A stretch of DNA of 64,000 bases, taken from positions 15,010,501 through 15,074,500 of the forward strand of contig JAZHRO010000073.1 of NCBI GenBank assembly GCA_037157565.1, given 5' to 3'. How positions within the stretch are numbered: the stretch's first letter is position 1; the number at the start of each line of letters is the position of its first letter. The notes beneath the pieces were generated by a model. The model had not been told where the DNA came from. It saw only the letters and a program-made list of their open reading frames with translations, and did no database searches. Shown here in pieces: positions 21,726 to 32,483 of this stretch. The translations under genes and the position numbers were made by a program. This DNA comes from Thalassia testudinum (taxonomy: Eukaryota > Streptophyta > Magnoliopsida > Alismatales > Hydrocharitaceae).

Positions 21726-24443
21726 TGTAACGACCCGATTCCCGAATCCCTACGAGACACGAGAATCGGACCGACTCGACTAATCCCAAGACCCAGTCGT
21801 CCAGCGAGAAAGTAACCAAAAGAGTAGTAAAATAAACATATTCAACATGTATATAACTAGCAGTAACAAAATATAGCAGTAAAGAAAAGAAATACTGCAG
21901 TATATATCACCACAACAGTAGAGAAATAAACATGTACATAAACATGAAGCTTACAATAAAAAGAGTACAGGGAGTAACAAGAACTACTTACTACAACGGA
22001 AAGAAAAGTACAATGCGTACTACAAGTAATACTACTGGGCTCTACTAGAACCAGCGCCCTCTACAACCGCCGACTCTGGCTGCTCAACACCTGGTCCTGA
22101 AAGGGGTAGCAGAGGTGACACGTCAGCAAAACGCTGAGTAGAGTGACAACTAAAAACTAGAAGAAACAGTAAGGTGGATAGTAGCGATTATATTTACAAT
22201 TTCTTGCTTTAATTTTTCCATTTATTCACTATTGAATTATTTCTCAGATCTTTCTCTTGATCTCGAATGTTCCTCATGGGAACGATCTTGATTGCAGCCT
22301 TTTCCGAAGGGTAGAAGTAACACGTGGTGCTCTCCTGGCTGGGAGAGTCCCCCGTGGTGGTCCTACCCTCAGTCAACCACCCCAAGGTCGCTGACAGATG
22401 TAACGGTGACTACGGCACACGCGATAAACGCACGGGTAGCTACCCCGTACTGGCACGCGGTCAGTCGTTTCCGTTAACAGGTGCACCGAAAGCACAGCAC
22501 GGAACCAGTATAGGGCAGAGCCCTCTCAGTAACAGGGGTCCAGCCCCTCCACAGTAACCAAACAGGGGTCTTACCCCTCCACAGTCTGTGCACCCTCGCC
22601 TGACTATCCTGATTTGCCCAATGAGCCTAACAAGTCGGTGTAGGAGGGCTAATAGAACCCCGGGACCCGTGGGGTAGCTAGTGCTCTCCCTACACTAGTA
22701 GCTCTCCTCGGTACTATGTACACGAGGGCCAAAAGTTGGTACAAAGTGGCCAGACCTAACCCTGGGTCCCTGGGGCGGCTAGCTTCGCTCTGCACTAAAC
22801 AGGGGGACAGTTGCTCTCCTTGGTACTTCATACTCAAGGGCCAGCTCACTTCCCCAATTCTATTCCATTCATTTTCCAAGAGTTCTACTCCTAATTCCCC
22901 GTAGGGTTCATTCACTTTTAACTAAGCCAATTTAAGTTTCACCGTTCCAGCTTTATATCCATATAGTTCATGTTCTCAACTGTAATTATCCATTCATAAC
23001 AGGCAGCTGTTAACTAATTCACAGGCAGTTATCGTTTCCTTTCTACTTTTTCAAGACTACAATGTTTATATATTCAACTAGTTTTCCAATCCTAGGATTC
23101 ATGCCATACCTTAGGATCTATCATTCAATCTAGTTTTCCAGTACTAGGATTCATGTAATACCCTAGAATCTATCATTCAATCTAATTTTTCAGTCCTAGG
23201 GTTCATGCAATGCCCTAGACTCTATTAATTATTTCACAATTTATAAATAATTGAAAAGGCCACTCTACCTGCAAAATCAGGAGTATTGGGGGCGTGATCG
23301 GTAATCCCGCACGCCTCTGCAAACCCCAGAGCCGCAACAGAATGGGGTCCTAACACAAGGATCAACACAAGGAGTTACTCAGAATAGTATACAATTACTG
23401 TAAACATATAGAGGAAAAAAATCTGGGAAGAACGAAACTTGAAACGCGGAAGACGGACTCCGAACGGACCCTAAACAGGTCAAAAACGACGAGTCTGCCC
23501 AAAATCAGACGTCTGGAACTTCTTCCAGACGTCTTAAAAGGTCGCTCAGGTCATACCTTGGTCTGCGCAGTCCTTCAGACGTCCAGAAGCCTGCTGGACC
23601 ATCTGGACTTAGTTTCCAGACGTCCGATTGCCACCCCGAATGTCTGGAGGCCCTCTTCGTTGTCTGGTGCTGTGCCCAGACGTCTGATCTGTGTGGGATG
23701 GCGAGCCCTCACGCCCTACCGAGCAAATCCTACACACACACACCCGCTCTCATCACGAAGAGGTGCAAAAGAACTCGGCGGAAACGGCTGCGTGGCCGTA
23801 CACGCGGAAAAAGCAGATAAGAAATATAGTACCGGTCAAAAGTCTGGACCTTCCTCCAGACGTCTTCTGCGTCATCTGGACGTAACTCCAGACGTTTGAT
23901 TCTGGGAAATTTTCCTAGAATCAGGACCCTTTTTGCTCTCTGCCCGCAATGCACGGCCGTGTCGCGCTACGTCCGCCTGTTGCCTGAGCTGCAGCAGCTC
24001 CTCCGCAACTCCACACTCTCGCTGCTCTCCCGCCGGTCGGCTCTAGCTGCCCCGGCAAGCTCGCACCCTCGCAATCGAGCTTCTTCTTCTTCTCGCAATA
24101 GCTTCTCGTCCCCACACGCCCGCAGCAGTCGCTGCTGTCGCTCTCGCTCGCTTGCTCTCTCGCTGACAGGGAGAAGGAGAAGAAGAAGGCAGTGGAGTGA
24201 GGGTGAGGGAGTGGGAGAGGCGCTATTTGAAGGCAGCACAGGGAGAGAGAGAAAGAGGAAGGCTGTGTCTGTAGGGAGGGAGAGGAAAGAGAAGGAGGGC
24301 GGCGGGTTCAGTCTGCACGTGCATGCGCCCAGATGCGAACCCGTACGCCAAAAAAATTTAATACTAGACGTCTGGGAAGGCTTCCAGATGTTTGGGCCAC
24401 TTCCCAGACGTCTTAAACGACACCTGATGCCCTATTCGTAACA
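21726..24443 (-). mobile_element. 3' LTR of T
   Basis: On plus it runs from TGTAACGACCCG to CTATTCGTAACA. Between 23505 and 24415 there are about ten copies or near-copies of the palindrome CCAGACGTCTGG. At 24366-24379 and 24402-24415 AGACGTCTGGGAAG and its exact reverse complement form an inverted repeat close to the U3 start. The 181-codon frame at 23896-24441 lies in this repetitive part and has no protein features. Confidence 0.92.
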
Positions 24444-24524
24444 ATATAACAAACTCAAAGGAAGTTTCATCCCCAAAACTTGTGCTAACTAGGGTGCGGG
24501 AAAGAACAATATATGCATAACAAC

Positions 24525-25894
24525 TCAAAGAGGACCGAAGCTGGTCCGAAAAGACGTACCCACGAAAAGCTCTAGGTACTGCTCCAGTATCGCTGCCTCA
24601 GGCTCCCAGGTAGCCTCCTCGTACTGCTGGCTCCTCCACAAGACCTTCACCAGGGGTACTTGCTTTCGTCTCAGACTGCCGACGGCTCTATCAAGAATCT
24701 GCACTGGCCACTCAGGGTAGGTCAGGTTGTCGCCCACCTCGATGCTCTCATGACTCAGGACATGACTGGATCGGTGACGTACTTCCTGAGGTTGGACACG
24801 TGGAACACGTTGTGCACACTAGAAAGCTGAGGAGGGAGGTCAAGCCTGTAAGCAACGGGTCCAACCCGCTCTAGGACCTCAAATGGCCCCACGAACCTCC
24901 ACGCGAGCTTCCCTCTCACCCCAAACCGCTGCAGGCCCTTCATGGGCGAAACACGAAGGAAGACGTGGTCTCCAACCTCAAACTGCACCTCCCTGCATTT
25001 CCGATCTGCATAGCTCTTCTGCTTGCTCCTAACAGTGCGAAGTCGCCTGTTAATCTGCTCGACTACCTCCTGACTCTACCGGATCAGTCTGGGGCCAACC
25101 TCCCACTTGGTCCCCACCTCAACCCAACTCAAGGGTGACGTACACCTCCGTCCGTACAGAGCCTCGTAGGGTGCCATGCCGATGCTCGAGTGATAACTGT
25201 TATTATATGCAAACTCCGCCAGGGGCAAGTGCTCCTCCCAAGAGCCCCTCCAGTCCAGTACACAGGCACGCAAAAGGTCCTCAAGTGTCTGTATCGTGCG
25301 CTCAGACTATCCATCCGTCTAGGTGTGGTAAGCTATACTGAACCTCAACCGCGTCCCCAGGGCCTGCTGAAACTCAGCCCAAAATTGGGACGTAAAGCGG
25401 GTATCCCAATCGGATACGATCTCCCACGGAACTCCATGTAGACGTACCACATCGCGGATATACCTCTCTGCCAACTGTGCTAGTCCCAAGGTCACTCGGA
25501 TCGGCAAGAAACGTGCCATCTTCACAAATCTATCAACGATTACCCAGACTGCGTCATGTCCTCGCTGGGTAATAGGTAAGTCCACCACCAAGTCCATGGT
25601 GATGCTCTCCCACTTCCACTCTGGCACTGGAAGTGGCTGTAGCGGCCCTGCAGGCCTCTGATGCTCGGCTTTCACTTGCTAGCACACTAAACACTGCTAG
25701 ATGAATTCACCCACATCCCGCTTCATCCCCCACCACCAAAACTCGCGTCTCAAGTCATGGTACATCTTCGTGTTTCCGGGATGTATGGTGAATCTGGAAC
25801 CGTGTGCCTCAGTCAGGAGCTCTCTCAATAGCTCCTCGTCTGTCACGTCACAGTCACTACTCCACAGCGCCCCTGTAGCTCTAGGGGTCGCCAA
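24525..25894 (-). pseudogene. pol: Integrase with C-terminal chromodomain of T
   Basis: The minus strand shows an HHCC zinc-binding start (HPGNTKMYH at 25820, then CLVC), a catalytic core with TMDLVVDLP near 25590 and SDWDTRFTSQFW near 25390, where the family has SDRDxRF, and YNNSYHSSIGMAPYEALYG near 25190. The C-terminal part has VGDHVFLRVSPMKG, then RRFGVRGKLAWRFVGPFEV-like text. A chromodomain-like end, VLWRSQQYEEATWEPEAAI, lies at about 24570-24660. Stops (TAG) at 25697, 25679, 25319, 25307 and 25076 all fall where Gln is expected. A one-base shift is needed near 24770. Integrase joins cDNA to host DNA; the chromodomain binds modified histone H3. Inactive. Confidence 0.92.
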
Positions 25895-26310
25895 CTACCC
25901 ATCTCCTCCAAAAGGCTCCAACTCTGCACCTGTAAACTGGCCAAGTGTGCGGGCACCTTCCGACTCAAGGCGTCAGCCACCACATTGGCCTTTCGCGGGT
26001 GGTAGGAAATGCTGTAGTCATAGTCCTTCAGGAGCTCCAACCAACATCTCTGTCTCATGTTATGCTCCTTCTGATCAAATAGGTATGTGAGGCTCTTGTG
26101 ATCTGTGAAAATCTCAAAGGTCTCACCGTACAAGTAGTGCCTCCAGGTCTTCAGTACGAAGACAATAGCTGCCAGCTCCAGGTCGTGGGTAGGGTAGCTA
26201 TGCTCATGGGGCTTTAGTTGCCGCGAAGCGTAAGCGACAACGTGACCCCTCTACATGAGCACACCCCCTAACCCCTGCAAAGAGGCGTCCGTGTACACAA
26301 CGAACCCGCC
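25895..26310 (-). pseudogene. pol: RNase H of T
   Basis: [16 protein letters not shown] at about 26260-26305 is the start of gypsy RNase H with the first catalytic Asp, followed by a TAG at 26251-26253 where [14 protein letters not shown] is expected. The frame resumes at 26133 with [33 protein letters not shown] and [11 protein letters not shown], the domain end. It removes template RNA during cDNA synthesis. Broken in this copy. Confidence 0.9.
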
Positions 26311-27131
26311 ACTACTATCTGGGATGGTGAGCATGGGAGCCGAAGTCAGCTTCTCCTTTAGCTTTTGAAAGCACGCCTCACAGGCATTTGTCCAAGTGAA
26401 GGGCACGTCCTTCCGGGTCAACTGTGTCATAGGACGTGCAATCTGTGAAAAGCCCCTGATAAACCGCCTGTAGTAGCCTGCCAGTCCCAAGAAACTGCGA
26501 ATCTCAATAACCGTACGTAGTCTCTCCCCCCTGAGCACTTCCTCGACCTTGGTTGGGTCCACTGCCAAGCCATCTCCAGAGATGACATGACCTAAGAAGG
26601 TCACCTCCCTCAACCAGAACTCACACTTGATATATTTGGCGTATAGCCTACGTCGTCTCAGTGTGTCCAGAACCATCCGCAAGTGCTGTCCATGCTGCGT
26701 CTGATCTCGAGAATAGATGAGCACATCATCAATGAATACCACCACAAACTGGTCCAAGTATGGTCTAAACACCCGGTTCATCAAGTCCATGAAGGCAGCG
26801 GGGGCATTGGTCAGCCCAAAAGGCATGACCAGAAACTCGTAGTGTCCGTACCGGGTGCGGAAAGCATCTTGGAGACGTCTGCCTCCTTGATCCTCAACTG
26901 GTGGTATCCAGACCTCAAGTCGATCTTGGAGAATACCGTGGCACCTCGTAGCTGGTCAAACAAGTCATCGATCCTCGACAGTGGATATCAATTCTTGATG
27001 GTGACCCTATTCAGCTATCGGTAGTCCACACAAATGCGTAGGTTACCATCCTTCTTCTTTACAAACAATATCGGGGCTCCCCAGGGAGACGCGCTGGGCC
27101 TCACAAAGCCCTTCTCCAAAAGATCTTGCAA
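26251..27131 (-). pseudogene. pol: Reverse transcriptase of T
   Basis: The longest open part, 26251-26826, begins [20 protein letters not shown] and has the catalytic box [12 protein letters not shown] near 26730, then [15 protein letters not shown] and [15 protein letters not shown]. This is a standard Ty3/gypsy RT; FIDD replaces the more usual YIDD without loss of the Asp pair. Upstream, 27000-27100 encodes [23 protein letters not shown] text with a TAG at 27015-27017 in place of Gln. A frame break lies near 26830-26870. It would copy RNA into cDNA in cytoplasmic particles. Confidence 0.92.
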
Positions 27132-27875
27132 CTAGGACTTGAGCTCTCGCAGCTCAAGTGGTGCCATCCTGTATGGTGCGGTGGAGATGGGGCTAGTCCC
27201 TGGTACTAGTGAGATCTCAAACTCGATCTCATGCTCGGGCGGTAGTCCTGGCAACTCATTTGGGAACACGTCGGGGTACTCTTTGACCACTGGGATACTC
27301 TGGAAGTCTGCCACAGGGCTGGGCTCTGCCACCACACAAGCTAAGAAGCCCTCACACCCCTGGCTCAAAAGTCTTGCCACCCGAAGTGCAGAAATGCACC
27401 TGAAACCTCTGTCCACTGGCTGACCGTGGAACTCGAAGGAAGGCAACTCCGGTATGGAGAAGACGATCTTCCTCTCAAAACAGTCCACCAAAGCGTGGTA
27501 AGCGGACAGCCAGTCCATCCCCAGAATTACGCCAATGTCCTCCATCTGTATCATAATCAGGTCAGCGAGAAGGCCATGTCCCCTAATACTAACCTCGCAA
27601 CCCGTGTATACCTTCTCAGCTACAAACAGTTGACCACTCGAACCTCTGATCATGAACAGATCCTCTAAAAGCATATAATCCTGGCCCAAACTAACTGTGA
27701 AACTGGCTGCGACAAACGAGTGCATAGCATCGGAATCGAAAAGCGTGTAAACGAGTCTGCCAGAAACTGAAACCATACCTGCCACCACTGATCCCGAAGC
27801 TCTGGCATCCCTGTGTGTCAGGGCGTTGATACGCCCCTCAGCCCTAGGTGCGGACGAAGCAGCTACACTCTGCAT
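27132..27875 (-). pseudogene. pol: Aspartic protease region of T
   Basis: The 247-codon open stretch contains YTLFDSDAMHSFVAASF; family members have a D-S-G-A active site here, so Gly to Asp and Thr to Met changes have destroyed it. GVILGMDWLSAYHALVDC is the conserved second half of the retropepsin. The tail, EYPDVFPNELPGLPPEHEIE followed by PYRMAPLELRELK, leads into RT. It ends in a TAG at 27132-27134, where the family has Gln before [17 protein letters not shown] sequence. The enzyme would cut gag-pol. Confidence 0.92.
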
Positions 27876-27989
27876 CTGATGGGTAGCTGCTGGCCGGTAC
27901 CCTCCTCGTGACTGCTGTCCTCCTCCTCGCGCCTGGAAACCATGGCCACCTGCTCGCCCTCCAGTGCTCGGCGCGGGAAGCGTCTGCAG

Positions 27990-29130
27990 AACTCCTGCCC
28001 TAAACGGGCAGTCCCTCCTGATGTGGCCCGGCTGGCCACACTGGTAACAGAGGGGAACCCGACTCCCGCCCTCAGTGGGTCCCTGCTGTCAGCTGGGCGG
28101 GGGTCCGGTGCTAGCAACTGGCCCCTGTCGAGGGCCCCCAAAGGCCATTGATGGCCCTGCAAAACTTGATGGCTCTCCTGCGGGTGCCACGTCTCCTGTC
28201 TCTCCAGCCCTGGAAAATGTCTGGCTGATAGGGCCTCTTCCGCTCGCTGTCAGTATCTCGTGCGGACGGGTTGGTCTCTTCGTAGGTCATAGCTGCCTCC
28301 ACCACCCTCGAGAACGTAGGCATCTTCCGGGGTTTGACATACCCCCGAATCGCAGGCTGGAGACCCTCGGTGAACCTCCAAAGGCACTACTCCTCAGTGG
28401 CTACTGCTGTCGTTGCGAAGCGGGATAGCTCCAGAAAACGCGTGCGGTACGTGCTCACGGTCATCGTCCCCTGGCGGAGAGTGTGGAACTCCCGCCTCCT
28501 CTGGTCCTGCCATGTCTGGGGAAAGTACTGCTCGCAGAAGAGGGTGACGAACCGGTCCCAGTTCGGCTCGTCCCTCTCCTGTCTCCTGACCGCCCTCCAC
28601 CACCTGTGTGCCGCACTCTCCAGCTAGTACGTGGCAAAGGCCACGCGACACTCCACCGAGGGGCGAAGGGTGTCGAAAACCTTCTCGATCTGCTCGAGCC
28701 AGTCCTTTGCCTTGGTCAGGTCCTCATCCCCCTTGAAGGAGGGGGGCTTCAGCTTTTGGAACTGCCCGAAAAGCTCGAAGTGGCGCTGCAGTGTGGATGT
28801 TGGTGCACCTCCAGGTAAAGAAGCCTCGTGCACCAAAGTGCCGGAGGAAGTTGGGGACGGTGGCGGCCCATCCCCTCCCCTGCGTCCAGCGCCACGTCCG
28901 TCGCGTGGTCCCACAGTGGACTCCCCCTCCGCAGCCCTAGGGAGAGGCGCTTGGGGCGGTGGGTGGAGCTCCACTTGCACTATGTCCTGTATCAGCTGGG
29001 CGAGGTCCTGGGCCTGAGTGCCTGGGAGCAGTGGCTGGTATACTAAGACATCGACCGCAACACGCCCACCCCGCCAACCTCGTCCTCGGCCACGCACGCG
29101 GCCCGCCTAGCTAGTCCCACGTCGAGGCAT
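27990..29130 (-). pseudogene. gag: Gag of T with CCHC zinc knuckle
   Basis: The start is taken at 29128-29130 (MPRRGTS), the first ATG after the primer site; codon 8 is already TAG (29107-29109) where CAG is likely. The open part 28624-29097 contains LQRHFELFGQFQKLKPPSFKG and DLTKAKDWLEQIEKVFDTL, the start of the retrotransposon gag capsid domain, and stops with TAG at 28624-28626. Further frames carry the middle of the domain. At 28008-28049 CYQCGQPGHIRRDC is a complete CX2CX4HX4C RNA-binding knuckle. Gag packages the RNA. The frame is broken, so no full protein is expected. Confidence 0.88.
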
Positions 29131-29298
29131 CTCCTGGAAGGAGACGCGAAACATAATGGAAATATGTCAATATGGAACGATATCTAACGAAGAAGTTTAA
29201 GAGCTCATGTCAAAAGAAACATTGTGGTGGCTACTCTAGTTACAGACACGTGAATTGGTTATTTTCCAGTCAGTTGGTTCACTTCTTGGGACGACCTT

Positions 29299-29310
29299 AC
29301 TCTGATACCA
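29299..29310 (-). other. Primer-binding site of T, tRNA-iMet type
   Basis: TGGTATCAGAGT on the minus strand, three bases after the 5' LTR, matches 11 of 12 bases of the initiator tRNA-Met 3' end complement. It is the standard primer of Tekay/Del elements. Confidence 0.9.
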
Positions 29311-29313
29311 TCT

Positions 29314-32051
29314 TGTAACGACCCGATTCCCGAATCCCTACGAGACACGAGAATCAGACCGACTCGACTGATCCCAAGACCCAGTTGTCTAGCGAGAAAG
29401 TAATCAAAAGAGCAGTAAAATAAACCACATTCAACATGTATATAACTAGCAGTAACAAAATACAGCAATAAAGAAAAGAAATACTACAGTATACACCACC
29501 ACAACCGTAGAGAAATAAACATGTACATAAACATGAAGCTTACACTAAAAAGAGTACAGGGGGTAATAGGAACTACTTACTACAATGGAAAGAAAAGTAT
29601 AGTGGGTACTACAAGTAACACTACTGGGCACTACTACGCCCAGCGCTCTCTGCAGCCACCAACTCTGGCTGCTCAACACCTGGTCCTGAAAGGGGTAACA
29701 GAGGTGACACGTCAGCGAAACGCTGAGTAGAGTGGCAACTAAAAACTAAAAGAAACAATAAGGTGGACAATAGCGGTTATATTTTTAATTTCTTGCTTTA
29801 ATTTTTCCATTTATTCACTATTGAATTATTTCTCAGATCTTTCTCTTGATCTCAAATGTTCCTCGTGGAAACGATCTTTATTGCAGTCTTTTCCGAAAGG
29901 TAGAAGTAACACGTGGTGCTCTCCTGGCCGGGAGAGTCCCCCGTGGTGGTCCAACCCTCCGTCAACCACCCCAAGGCCGCTGATAGATGCAATGGTGACT
30001 ATGGCACGCGCGATAAACGCATGGGTAGCTACCCCGTACTGGCACGCGGTCAGTCATTTCCGTTAACGGGTGCGCCCGAAGCACAGCACGGAACCAGTAT
30101 AGGGCAGAGCCCTCTCAGTAACAGCAGTCCAGCCCCTCCACAGTAACCAAACAGGGGTCTTGCTCGACCATAGTCTGCGTACCCTCGCCTGACTACCCTG
30201 GTTTGCCCAGTGGGCCTAACAAGTCGGTGTAGGAGGGCTAGCAGAACCCCAGGGCCCGTGGGGTAGCTAGTGCTCTCCCTACACTAGTAGCTATCCTCGG
30301 TACTATGTACACGAGGGCCAAAAGTCGGTACAAAGTGGCCAGACCTAACCCCGGGTCCCTTGGGCGGCTAGCTCCGCTCTGCCTTAAATAGGGGGACAGT
30401 TGCTCTCCTTAGTACTTCGTACTCAAGGGCCAGCTCACTTCCCCAAATCTATTCCATTCATTTTCAAGGAGTTCTACTCCTAACTACCTGTAGGGTTCAT
30501 GCTCTTTTAACTTAGCCAATTTAGGTTTCACCGTTCCAGCTTTATATCCATATAATTCATGTTCTCAACCGTAATTATCCATTCATAATAGGCAGCTGTT
30601 AACCAATTTACAGGCAGTTATCATTTACTTTCTACTTTTTCAAGACTGCAATGTTTATATATTCAACTAGTTTTCCAGTCCTAGGATTCATGTCATACCT
30701 TAGGATCTATCATTCAATCTTGTTTTCCAGTACTAGGATTCATGCAATACCCTAGGATCTATCATACAATCTAATTTTTCAATCCTAAGGTTCATGCAAT
30801 GCCCTAGACTCTATTAATTTTTTCACAATTTATAAATAATTGAAAAGGCCACTCTACCGGCAAAATCGAGAGTATTGGGGGCGTGATCAGCAATCCCGCA
30901 CGCCTCTGCAACCCCCAGAGCCGCAACGGAATGGGGTCCTAACACAAGGATCAACACAAGGAGTTACTCGGAACAGTGTACAATTACTGTAAACATATAG
31001 AGGAAATAAATCTGGGAAGAACGAAACTTGAAACGTGGAAGACGGACTCCTAACGGACCCTAAACGGGTCAAAAACGACGAGTCTGCCCAAAATCAGACG
31101 TCTGGAAGTTCTTCTAGACGTCTTAAAAGGTCGCTCAGGTCATACCTTGGTCTGCGCAGTCCTTCAGACGTCCAAAAGCCCGCTGGATCGTCTGGACTTA
31201 GTTTCCAGACGTCCGATTGCCACCCCGAATGTCTGGAGGCCCTATTCGTCGTCTGGTGCTGTGCCCAAATGTCTGATCTGTGTGGGATGGCGAGCCTTCG
31301 TGCCCTCCCGAACAAATCCTGCACACACACACACCCGCTCTCATCATGAAGAGGTGCAGAAGAACTCGGCGGAAACGGCTGCGTGGCCATACACGCGGAA
31401 AAAGGAGAAGATAAGAAATATCGTACCTGTCAGATGTTTGGACCTTCCTCCAGACGTCTTCTACGTCGTTTGGACATAAGTCCAAATGTCTGATTCTGGA
31501 AAATTTTCCCAGAATCAGGACCCTTTTTGCTCTCCGCTTGCAACGCACAGCCGTGTCGCACTGCGTCCGCCTGCTGCCTGAGCTGCAGCAGCTCCCTGCG
31601 GCTCCACACGCTCGCTGCTCTCCCGCCGGTCGGCTCTAGCTGCCCCGGCAAGCTCGCACCCTCGCGGTCAAGCTTCTTCTTCTTCTCACAATAGCTTCTC
31701 CTCCCCACACGCCCGCAGCAGTCGCTGCTGCTGCTCTCGCTCGCTCTCTCTCTCACTGACAGGGAGAAGGAGAAGGAGAAGGCGGTGGAGTGAGGGTGAG
31801 GGAGAGGGAGAGGCGCTATTTGAAGGCAGCGCGGGGAGAGAGGGAAAGAGGAAGGCTGCGTCTGTAGAGAGGGAGAGGAAAGAGAAGAAGGAGGTCGGCG
31901 GGTTCAGTCTGCGCACGCATGCGCGCAGACGCGAACCCATACGCCGAAAAAATTTAATACCTGACGTATGGGAAGGCTTCCAGACGTCTGGCCAGACGTC
32001 TGGGCCACTTCCCAAACGTCTTAAACGACACCTGATGCCCTATTCGTAACA
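29314..32051 (-). mobile_element. 5' LTR of T
   Basis: It matches 21726-24443 along its length with scattered differences, and its ends are TGTAACGACCCG and CTATTCGTAACA on plus. It carries the same CAGACGTCTGG clusters at 31095-31270, 31450-31500 and 31975-32020. Near 31990 the motif is doubled in tandem (CCAGACGTCTGG twice), which the other LTR lacks. Being the 5' LTR on the minus strand, it would hold the active promoter. Confidence 0.92.
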
Positions 32052-32056
32052 TCAAC

Positions 32057-32483
32057 TAGCCACTTTCCTCTTATACCGTTTACGTGGGAATGGAGGGACA
32101 TCTCCTTGAGCCTTTCTTGACCGATCTATTGAGTGGGGGTTTCACTTACTAAATTGGCAAGAACTTGAATTATGATTGGTACATATTGCATGCTTGATAG
32201 ATGCTCTCTTGAGGGTAGTCTAGTGTTTGACTCTAAGACTGAGAGAATCCTTAGGAGAGCTCACCAGAGAGAAAAGAGAGAAGAGATGGTTGATCAAGGG
32301 CCAAATCAACTAAGGACCCTGAGAGACTACATTCCGACTAACCAACCCGCTCAAGCATTGAGACGATCGGAAGTTGATAATCCATATGAGATCAAAAGTA
32401 GTACCATATCCTTGTTGCCCTCCTTTTATGGTACTACTAGGGAGGGCCCCTATCGACATTTAGAGGAATTCACTGAGGTTTGC
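32057..32483 (+). pseudogene. gag: Athila gag of element A, N-terminal part
   Basis: After the T target duplication the A leader resumes and a frame opens at 32172, giving MVDQGPNQLRTLRDYIPTNQ from 32286 and SSTISLLPSFYGTTREGPYR to 32480. These are the usual start of the Athila gag and its LLPxFxGxxxEDPxxHL capsid entry. The frame breaks exactly where element B begins, at EEFTEVC, and continues at 40142 with YTVKLHNFTGEA. The start codon is not certain. The protein would form the capsid of the particle. Interrupted, so inactive. Confidence 0.82.

Larger units (their letters stand above)
21726..32051 (-). mobile_element. Tekay/Del-type chromovirus T, full length, inactive
   Basis: The 10,326-bp element has LTRs of 2718 and 2738 bp and identical 5-bp target duplications TCAAC at 21721-21725 and 32052-32056. 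On the minus strand the order is LTR, tRNA-iMet primer site, gag with zinc knuckle, protease, RT, RNase H, integrase, chromodomain, LTR. This is the layout of Ty3/gypsy chromoviruses, whose chromodomain steers integration into heterochromatin. It sits in the leader of element A. Coding parts are broken by many TAG stops and a few frameshifts. LTR differences by eye are several per hundred bases, so the insertion is old. Confidence 0.93.

Noticed and set aside
23896..24441. 181-codon plus-strand frame
   Set aside because: It is contained in the 3' LTR of minus-strand element T, is Ser/Arg-rich low complexity, and the matching stretch of the other T LTR does not keep the frame.
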